The notes beneath the pieces are model-generated. The model was not told the DNA's origin. It searched no databases and was given only the letters and a program-made list of their open reading frames with translations. A stretch of 64,000 nt of DNA from Streptomyces sp. NRRL S-340. Its GTDB lineage: Bacteria > Actinomycetota > Actinomycetes > Streptomycetales > Streptomycetaceae. Below, piece after piece: positions 57,416-64,000 of the stretch (position 1 is its first letter; each line of letters begins with the position of its first letter). The stretch covers positions 1 through 64,000 of the forward strand of contig NZ_JOIY01000024.1 in the NCBI RefSeq assembly GCF_000720185.1. Direction: 5' to 3'. The position numbers and the translations under genes were made by a program.

Positions 57416-57433
57416 TCCCCGCAGCGCATGCGA

Positions 57434-57477
57434 AAGGCGCCGGGTGAGCCGGGAACCTCCGGCTCACCCGGCGCCTT
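57434..57477. terminator. Bidirectional terminator exporter / serA
   Basis: A perfect 19-bp stem (57434-57452 with 57459-57477) and 6-nt loop lie between converging genes. Confidence 0.85.
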
Positions 57478-57502
57478 CGGCTGCCGGAAGGGTGCGACGG
57501 CC

Positions 57503-59092
57503 TCAGACGAGGTTCACCGAGCGGGCGGACGTCGCCCCGATCTCGGCGGCGACCTCCGCGAGCACCCCGGCGGGCACCGTGTCGTCCACGGTCAGCACGG
57601 CCAGCGCCTCGCCGCCCACCGTCGCACGGGCGACCTGCATGCCGGCGATGTTGATGCCGGCCTCGCCGATGACCCGGCCCACCGTGCCGACGACACCGGG
57701 ACGGTCCTCGTAGCGCAGGACGACCATGTGCTCGGCGAGCGCCAGGTCGACGTCGTACTCGCCGACGGCGACGATCTTCTGCACGTGCTTCGGGCCGGCC
57801 AGGGTGCCGGAGACCGACACCTCCTGGCCGTCGGCGAGGGTGCCGCGCACGGTGACCACGTTGCGGTGGTCCGCCGACTCGCTGCTGGTGGTCAGCCGCA
57901 CCTCCACGCCGCGCTCCTGGGCGAACAGCGGAGCGTTGACGTAGGAGACGGTCTCGTCGACGACGTCCTCGAAGACGCCCTTGAGCGCGGACAGCTCCAG
58001 CACCTTCACGTCGTGCTGGGTGATCTCGCCGTACACCTCGACGTCGAGGCGGACGGCGACCTCGCCCGCCAGCGCGGTGAAGATCCGGCCGAGGCGCTCG
58101 GCGAGCGGCAGGCCCGGCTTGACGTCCTCGGCGATGACACCGCCCTGGACGTTGACCGCGTCCGGGACCAGTTCACCGGCGAGGGCGAGACGCACCGACT
58201 TGGCGACGGCGATGCCCGCCTTCTCCTGCGCCTCGTCCGTGGATGCGCCCAGGTGCGGGGTGCACACGACCTGGTCGAACTCGAACAGCGGGGAGTCGGT
58301 GCACGGCTCCTTGGCGTACACGTCCAGGCCGGCGCCCGCGACGCGGCCCTCCTTGAGCGCCGAGTACAGCGCCTCCTCGTCGACGATGCCGCCGCGCGCG
58401 GCGTTGACGATGCGCACGCTCGGCTTGACCTTGTGCAGCGCGTCCTCGCCGATCAGGCCGAGGGTCTCGGGGGTCTTGGGGAGGTGGACGGTGATGAAGT
58501 CGGACACCTCCAGCAGCTCGTCCAGGGTCAGCACCTTGACGCCCATCTGCGCGGCGCGCGCGGGCTGCACGTAGGGGTCGTAGGCGACGACCTTCATGCC
58601 GAAGGCGGACATGCGCTGGGCGACCAGGGCGCCGATGCGGCCGAGACCGACGACACCGAGGGTCTTCTCGGCCAGCTCCACACCGGTGTACTTGCTGCGC
58701 TTCCACTCGCCGTTCTTCAGCGCGGCGTTGGCCTGCGGGATGTTGCGGGCGGTGGCGAGGAGGAGACCGCAGGCCAGTTCGGCGGCGGTCACGATGTTGG
58801 AGGTCGGGGCGTTGACGACCATCACGCCGGCCTTGGTGGCGGCGGAGACGTCGACGTTGTCCAGGCCGACACCGGCGCGGGCGACGACCTTGAGCTTCTT
58901 CGCGGCGGCGATCGCCTCGGCGTCGACCTTGGTGGCCGAGCGGATCAGGATCGCGTCGACGTCGGCGATGGCGGGCAGCAGTTCCGCCCGGTCGGCGCCG
59001 TTGCAGTGCCGGATCTCGAAGTCCGGACCGAGTGCGTCGACGGTCGCGGGCGACAGCTCTTCAGCGATGAGTACGACAGGTTTCGAGCTCAC
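57503..59092 (-). CDS. serA: D-3-phosphoglycerate dehydrogenase
   Basis: A 529-aa enzyme, first step of serine synthesis. Rossmann domain (LGVVGLGRIGALVA, ARGGIVDEEAL, catalytic His in CTPHLGASTDEAQ), then the allosteric substrate-binding domain of type-1 enzymes (about 315-450), and a C-terminal ACT domain (VVLRYEDRPGVVGTVGRVI) for serine feedback. GTG at 59092 has a GAGGA site 5 nt upstream, giving the usual 529-aa length; an earlier GTG would add four residues. Confidence 0.95.
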   Translation of the reverse strand: MSSKPVVLIAEELSPATVDALGPDFEIRHCNGADRAELLPAIADVDAILIRSATKVDAEAIAAAKKLKVVARAGVGLDNVDVSAATKAGVMVVNAPTSNIVTAAELACGLLLATARNIPQANAALKNGEWKRSKYTGVELAEKTLGVVGLGRIGALVAQRMSAFGMKVVAYDPYVQPARAAQMGVKVLTLDELLEVSDFITVHLPKTPETLGLIGEDALHKVKPSVRIVNAARGGIVDEEALYSALKEGRVAGAGLDVYAKEPCTDSPLFEFDQVVCTPHLGASTDEAQEKAGIAVAKSVRLALAGELVPDAVNVQGGVIAEDVKPGLPLAERLGRIFTALAGEVAVRLDVEVYGEITQHDVKVLELSALKGVFEDVVDETVSYVNAPLFAQERGVEVRLTTSSESADHRNVVTVRGTLADGQEVSVSGTLAGPKHVQKIVAVGEYDVDLALAEHMVVLRYEDRPGVVGTVGRVIGEAGINIAGMQVARATVGGEALAVLTVDDTVPAGVLAEVAAEIGATSARSVNLV

Positions 59093-59340
59093 GTGAGTCC
59101 TCACAAGTCCAATGCGTGCGGACGGCCGTCCCGACGGCCGCAGGCGGTGGAGTGGGCGGGGTGCTAGCCGCGTGGAAGACGCACGACGCTGTGGGCCTGA
59201 CGCGTTGTTGTGCAGCAGTGTAGTGGCGTCGCGTGCGTCGTATTACGCCGCTGCGGAAGGATCACCCGTCCGTGGCTGGACGGGGTGGACAACGCCGCGA
59301 GTCGACCGTGGACTCCGACGTTACTCCCGGTTCGTCACAA

Positions 59341-59366
59341 GGGGCCGGAGCACAGGCTCCGGCCCC
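59341..59366. terminator. Terminator of the ilvBNC operon
   Basis: A perfect 11-bp stem (59341-59351 with 59356-59366) and 4-nt loop lie 48 nt after the ilvC stop. The adjoining stretch 59093-59340 holds no gene and should contain the serA promoter. Confidence 0.7.
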
Positions 59367-59413
59367 CGGGGGCCGGCGTCGCTCTCGCGTCAGCCCCTCG
59401 GCCCGAAGGAGGC

Positions 59414-60505
<1,092 letters not shown>

Positions 60506-60539
60506 TCACCCGAGCGCCCGTACGCGTCGCTCGGTGTCG

Positions 60540-61067
60540 TTATGCCGACCGGTCGAGGGCGCGCAGCGACCGGTCCGTGATCGAACGGGCGCCGCGGCCG
60601 ATCGCGATGGTGCCGGACTGCACCAGCTCCTTGATGCCGTACTGCTCCAGCATCTTGAGCATCGCGGTCAGCTTGTCGCTGGAGCCGGTGGCCTCGATGG
60701 TGACGGCCTCCGGGGAGACGTCGACCGTCTTGGCGCGGAAGAGCTGGACGATCTCGGTGATCTGGGAGCGCGTCTCGTTGTCGGCGCGCACCTTCACCAG
60801 GACCAGTTCGCGCTGCACGGCCGAGCCGGGTTCCAGTTCGACGATCTTCAGCACGTTGACGAGCTTGTTGAGCTGCTTGGTCACCTGTTCCAGCGGCAGG
60901 TCCTCGACACCGACCACGATGGTGATGCGGGAGATGTCGGGGTGCTCGGTGACGCCGACCGCGAGCGAGTCGATGTTGAAGCCGCGGCGGGAGAAGAGGG
61001 CGGCGATCCGGGCGAGGATGCCGGGGGTGTTCTCGACCAGGACCGAGAGCGTGTGCTTGGTGGACAT
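60540..61067 (-). CDS. ilvN: Acetolactate synthase small (regulatory) subunit
   Basis: A 175-aa protein: N-terminal ACT domain (HTLSVLVENTPGILARIAALFSRRGFNI) that mediates valine feedback inhibition, and a C-terminal subunit domain. ATG at 61067, 35 nt after ilvB, 127 nt before ilvC. Confidence 0.96.
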   Translation of the reverse strand: MSTKHTLSVLVENTPGILARIAALFSRRGFNIDSLAVGVTEHPDISRITIVVGVEDLPLEQVTKQLNKLVNVLKIVELEPGSAVQRELVLVKVRADNETRSQITEIVQLFRAKTVDVSPEAVTIEATGSSDKLTAMLKMLEQYGIKELVQSGTIAIGRGARSITDRSLRALDRSA

Positions 61068-61102
61068 GACGGTCGTACCTTCCTGAAGTCCTCGGACGGC
61101 TC

Positions 61103-62950
61103 TCAGTCGTCGGCGCCGTCGCCGAAGTCGGGACGGACGTCCCGCGCGGCCATGATCTCGTCGTTGGAGGTGCCGGCGGCGACCATCGGCCAGACCATCG
61201 CGTCCTCGTGGACGATGAAGTCGATGACGACCGGGCGGTCGTTGACCGCGTTCGCCTCCTCGATGACCTTGTCCAGGTCCTCCGGGCGCTCGCAGCGGAT
61301 CGCGTGGCAGCCCATGGCCTCCGACAGCTTCACGAAGTCGGGGACGCGGGTGCCGCGGGCGTCGGGGTTGACGTCGTCCGGGCCGGAGTGCAGGACCGTG
61401 TTGGAGTAGCGCTGGTTGTAGAACAGGGTCTGCCACTGGCGGACCATCCCGAGGGCGCCGTTGTTGATGACGGCGACCTTGATAGGGATGTTGTTCAGGG
61501 CGCAGGTGGTCAGTTCCTGGTTGGTCATCTGGAAGCAGCCGTCGCCGTCGATCGCCCAGACGGTCCGCTCCGGCATGCCGGCCTTGGCGCCCATGGCGGC
61601 GGGGACGGCGTAGCCCATGGTTCCGGCGCCGCCGGAGTTCAGCCAGGTGGCGGGCTGCTCGTACCGGACGAAGTGCGCGGCCCACATCTGGTGCTGGCCG
61701 ACGCCCGCCGCGAAGATCGTGCCCTCGGGGGCGAGCTGTCCGATCCGCTCGATGACGTGCTGCGGGGACAGCGAGCCGTCCCCGGGCTCGTCGTAGCCGA
61801 GCGGGTAGGTGTCGCGCCAGCGGCTGAGGTCCTTCCACCAGGCGCTGTAGTCGCCCCTGTGGCCCTCGGCGTGCTCCTTCTGGACGGCCTGGACCAGGTC
61901 GGCGATGACCTCGCGGGCGTCACCGACGATCGGCACGTCGGCCTCGCGGTTCTTGCCGATCTCGGCGGGGTCGATGTCGGCGTGGACGATCTTGGCGTGC
62001 GGGGCGAAGCTGTCCAGCTTGCCGGTGACGCGGTCGTCGAAGCGGGCTCCGAGGGCGACGATCAGGTCGGCCTTCTGCAGCGCGGTGACGGCGGTGACCG
62101 CACCGTGCATGCCCGGCATTCCCACGTGCAGCGGGTGGCTGTCGGGGAACGCGCCGAGCGCCATCAGGGTGGTGGTGACGGGCGCTCCGGTGAGTTCGGC
62201 CAGCACCTTCAGCTCGGCGGTGGCCTTGGCCTTCAGGACGCCGCCGCCGACGTAGAGGACCGGGCGCCTGGCGGCGGTGATGAGCTTGGCGGCCTCGCGG
62301 ATCTGCTTGGCGTGCGGCTTGGTGACGGGCCGGTAGCCGGGCAGGTCCATGACGGGCGGCCAGGAGAAGGTGGTCTTCTTCTGGAGGATGTCCTTGGGGA
62401 TGTCGACCAGGACCGGGCCGGGGCGGCCGGTGGAGGCGATGTGGAACGCCTCGGCGATCACCCGCGGGATGTCCTCGCCCTTGGTGACCAGGAAGCTGTG
62501 CTTGGTGATCGGCATGGTGATGCCGACGATGTCCGCCTCCTGGAAGGCGTCCGTGCCGATCGCGGAGGACACCACCTGCCCGGTGATCGCGACCAGCGGG
62601 ACGGAGTCCATGTTGGCGTCGGCGATGGGGGTGACCAGGTTGGTGGCGCCCGGGCCCGAGGTGGCCATGCAGACGCCCACCTTGCCGGTGGCCTGCGCGT
62701 AGCCGGTGGCGGCGTGGCCGGCACCCTGCTCGTGCCGGACCAGCACGTGCCGCACCCGGGTGGAGTCCATCAGCGGGTCGTACGCCGGCAGGATCGTGCC
62801 GCCCGGAATACCGAACACCGTGTCCGCGCCGACCTCCTCGAGGGAGCGGATGAGGGACTGCGCACCCGTGACGTGCTCGGGAGCGGACTGCTGTCCTCCG
62901 GAACGGGGCCGCGGCTGCGGATGGTGGGCCCCGGTGGCCTGCTCGGTCAT
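61103..62950 (-). CDS. ilvB: Acetolactate synthase large subunit
   Basis: A 615-aa ThDP enzyme that makes acetolactate or acetohydroxybutyrate. Catalytic Glu in [17 protein letters not shown]-domain [10 protein letters not shown], ThDP motif [12 protein letters not shown] ending in NN. ATG at 62950 ([10 protein letters not shown]) preferred; another ATG lies 6 nt upstream. Transcription begins upstream of a leader peptide and attenuator at 63052-63182. Confidence 0.96.
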   Translation of the reverse strand: MTEQATGAHHPQPRPRSGGQQSAPEHVTGAQSLIRSLEEVGADTVFGIPGGTILPAYDPLMDSTRVRHVLVRHEQGAGHAATGYAQATGKVGVCMATSGPGATNLVTPIADANMDSVPLVAITGQVVSSAIGTDAFQEADIVGITMPITKHSFLVTKGEDIPRVIAEAFHIASTGRPGPVLVDIPKDILQKKTTFSWPPVMDLPGYRPVTKPHAKQIREAAKLITAARRPVLYVGGGVLKAKATAELKVLAELTGAPVTTTLMALGAFPDSHPLHVGMPGMHGAVTAVTALQKADLIVALGARFDDRVTGKLDSFAPHAKIVHADIDPAEIGKNREADVPIVGDAREVIADLVQAVQKEHAEGHRGDYSAWWKDLSRWRDTYPLGYDEPGDGSLSPQHVIERIGQLAPEGTIFAAGVGQHQMWAAHFVRYEQPATWLNSGGAGTMGYAVPAAMGAKAGMPERTVWAIDGDGCFQMTNQELTTCALNNIPIKVAVINNGALGMVRQWQTLFYNQRYSNTVLHSGPDDVNPDARGTRVPDFVKLSEAMGCHAIRCERPEDLDKVIEEANAVNDRPVVIDFIVHEDAMVWPMVAAGTSNDEIMAARDVRPDFGDGADD

Positions 62951-63051
62951 CGGCATTCTCTTCTCGATGCTGAGTTCTGCGAGGGTTCGGGTGTCGGCTT
63001 TCGCCAGGTTCGCACGGTGCGGACCGCGGGTGCGGCAGGTGCCCGTGCAAC

Positions 63052-63085
63052 AAAAAACCCCTCGTGCCGTGAGGCAAGCGAGGGG
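63052..63085 (-). terminator. Attenuator terminator in ilvB leader
   Basis: On the minus strand CCCCTCG (from 63085) pairs with CGAGGGG, with an inner TGCC/GGCA stem, and is followed by six U residues (63052-63057). It lies about 100 nt before ilvB and after the leader peptide, as in transcription attenuation. Confidence 0.85.
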
Positions 63086-63140
63086 AGCGCGCCGGTGAGG
63101 GTCGCTGGGGATTCCGGATCGTCCTCCGGTGGGTCCCAGC

Positions 63141-63182
63141 TCAGCCGACGCGCTGTCCAAGTACGAGAATTCGGGTGCGCAT
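63141..63182 (-). CDS. ilvB leader peptide
   Basis: A 13-aa peptide, [13 protein letters not shown], with Ile, Leu, Val, Leu and Val codons. GGGGGGAGGG lies 8-17 nt before its ATG (63182). Together with the downstream terminator it forms a ribosome-mediated attenuation unit for branched-chain amino acids; this is a known type of control for actinobacterial ilvB. Confidence 0.88.
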   Translation of the reverse strand: MRTRILVLGQRVG

Positions 63183-63215
63183 GGAACTGACCCTCCCCCC
63201 GGCGCACATCCACTG

Positions 63216-64000
63216 TCAAGTGGGTGGGACGGGAGTCTCATTATGTGGGCGCAGTGGCGTGCCGCCGCCGAAGACGGCCGGCACCTGCCCGGTGTACACG
63301 CCGGCACCGCCGCCCCCGGCGAACGCGGGCTCGGCCGGGCCGTGCGGCACCGGGTAGTGGCCGCGGGCGAGCGCCCGGCGCAGCCGGTACTCGTCGAGCG
63401 GACCGGAGAACGCCATGCCCTGCCCGTGCGTGCACCCCATCGCGCGCAGGGCCTCGACCTGTTCGGGCAGGTCCACGCCGTCGGCCACCGACTGCAGCCC
63501 GAGGTCGCCCGCGATCCGCAGCAGTCCACTGGTGATCTTGTGCAGGCGGGCGGACTCCACCACGCCCTCGACCAGGGAGCGGTCGAGTCTGAGCACGTCG
63601 ACAGGGAGCCTGCGGAGCGCCGTGAGGGCGCCGTGGCCGCTGCCGAAGCCGTCCAGGGCGATCCGTACGCCGAGCCGGCTGAGCGCGGACAGGCGGCGCT
63701 CCAGCTCGTCCGGAGAGACCCGCGGGTCGGTGTCGGCCAGCTCGATCACCAGGGACCCGGAGGGCAGCCCGTGCCGGGTCAGCAGGGCCTCGACGGTGCC
63801 CGGCGGCATCGAGCGGTCCACCAGGCGGCGCGCGCCCAGGCGGACCACGACGGACACGCTCAGCCCGGTCCGGGCCCGCTCGGCGGCCTGCTCGACGGCC
63901 TCCTCCAGCATCCAGCGGCCCAGCTCGGCCGTCTTGTCGCTGTCCTCCGAGACCCGCAGGAACTCGGCGGGCGTGAACAGCACGCCCTGTGAGGAGCGCC
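63216..64000 (-). CDS. EAL-domain protein, truncated at window edge
   Basis: The C-terminal part of an EAL (c-di-GMP phosphodiesterase family) domain; the frame stays open through the window edge and the EAL motif itself lies outside. Visible: [81 protein letters not shown]. Three usual catalytic positions differ: DDFG is DGFG, the KID Lys is Arg (RLD), and EGVE is DGVD. The domain may be a non-catalytic c-di-GMP sensor. Confidence 0.82.
   Translation of the reverse strand, partial: RSSQGVLFTPAEFLRVSEDSDKTAELGRWMLEEAVEQAAERARTGLSVSVVVRLGARRLVDRSMPPGTVEALLTRHGLPSGSLVIELADTDPRVSPDELERRLSALSRLGVRIALDGFGSGHGALTALRRLPVDVLRLDRSLVEGVVESARLHKITSGLLRIAGDLGLQSVADGVDLPEQVEALRAMGCTHGQGMAFSGPLDEYRLRRALARGHYPVPHGPAEPAFAGGGGAGVYTGQVPAVFGGGTPLRPHNETPVPPT

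Noticed and set aside
63214..63219. TTGACA on the minus strand upstream of the ilvB leader, considered as a -35 box
   Set aside because: No -10-like hexamer occurs at 16-19 nt; the region downstream is the G-rich ribosome site. The true promoter was not identified.

Overview
The window is chromosomal DNA from a Streptomyces, or a very close relative. GC content is very high, almost every codon ends in G or C, and GTG/TTG starts are common. Family-specific markers are present: a HU protein with a long Lys/Ala tail (HupS), two conservons (cvnA-D), XRE/DUF397 pairs, an IclR-type NdgR next to leuCD, and an acyl-CoA carboxylase beta/epsilon pair. From memory the gene order resembles the ndgR-leuCD to ilvBNC segment of S. 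coelicolor; this was not checked by alignment. There are no insertion sequences, prophages or CRISPR arrays.

Layout. 1-6.2 kb: small CSD-like protein, hupS, a hypothetical gene, leuD-leuC diverging from ndgR across a clean dyad, then a DUF4188-type gene diverging from a MerR regulator across a perfect 19-bp operator-like palindrome. 6.28-6.81 kb: five tRNA genes (Glu-Gln-Glu-Glu-Gln). 6.9-10.7 kb: HAD hydrolase, gltX, FAH-family hydrolase, and a 58-aa protein with a duplicated motif. 11.3-22.3 kb: two tandem conservons, each a sensor-kinase-like CvnA, roadblock CvnB, DUF742 CvnC and small GTPase CvnD. 22.3-24.2 kb: accE/accB. 24.4-39.4 kb is an accessory-flavoured stretch: PL8 lyase, secreted M15/VanX-like protein, YceI protein, a sigma factor fused to a zinc anti-sigma-like motif, a membrane segment and a CAP domain, a HATPase/XRE/DUF397 module, an interrupted gene, a Gly-tailed membrane protein, divergent secreted GH3 and GH30 glycosidases, and a GPP34 protein. 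39.4-49.6 kb: citramalate synthase, MHS transporter, TetR, agmatine deiminase, an atypical urease-like pair (fused gamma-beta plus alpha), ilvE and leuB. 49.6-57.4 kb: small protein, AAC(2')-like acetyltransferase, DUF5988 protein, pruA-putA-putR proline catabolism, and a TetR/DHA2 efflux pair. 57.5-64 kb: serA, ilvC-ilvN-ilvB with a leader peptide and attenuator, and a truncated EAL-domain gene at the window edge.

How the genes work together. The window holds most of branched-chain amino-acid biosynthesis. CimA makes citramalate, which LeuCD and LeuB carry to 2-ketobutyrate. IlvBN and IlvC carry out the shared steps and IlvE the last transamination; SerA adds the serine branch. NdgR next to leuCD and the Ile/Leu/Val-rich leader before ilvB supply visible control. 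PutA and PruA degrade proline to glutamate, with PutR the likely activator. The most unusual unit is the putative operon of a urease-like enzyme, agmatine deiminase, TetR and possibly a transporter. It sits behind two related 21-bp dyads and has no urease accessory genes in the window.
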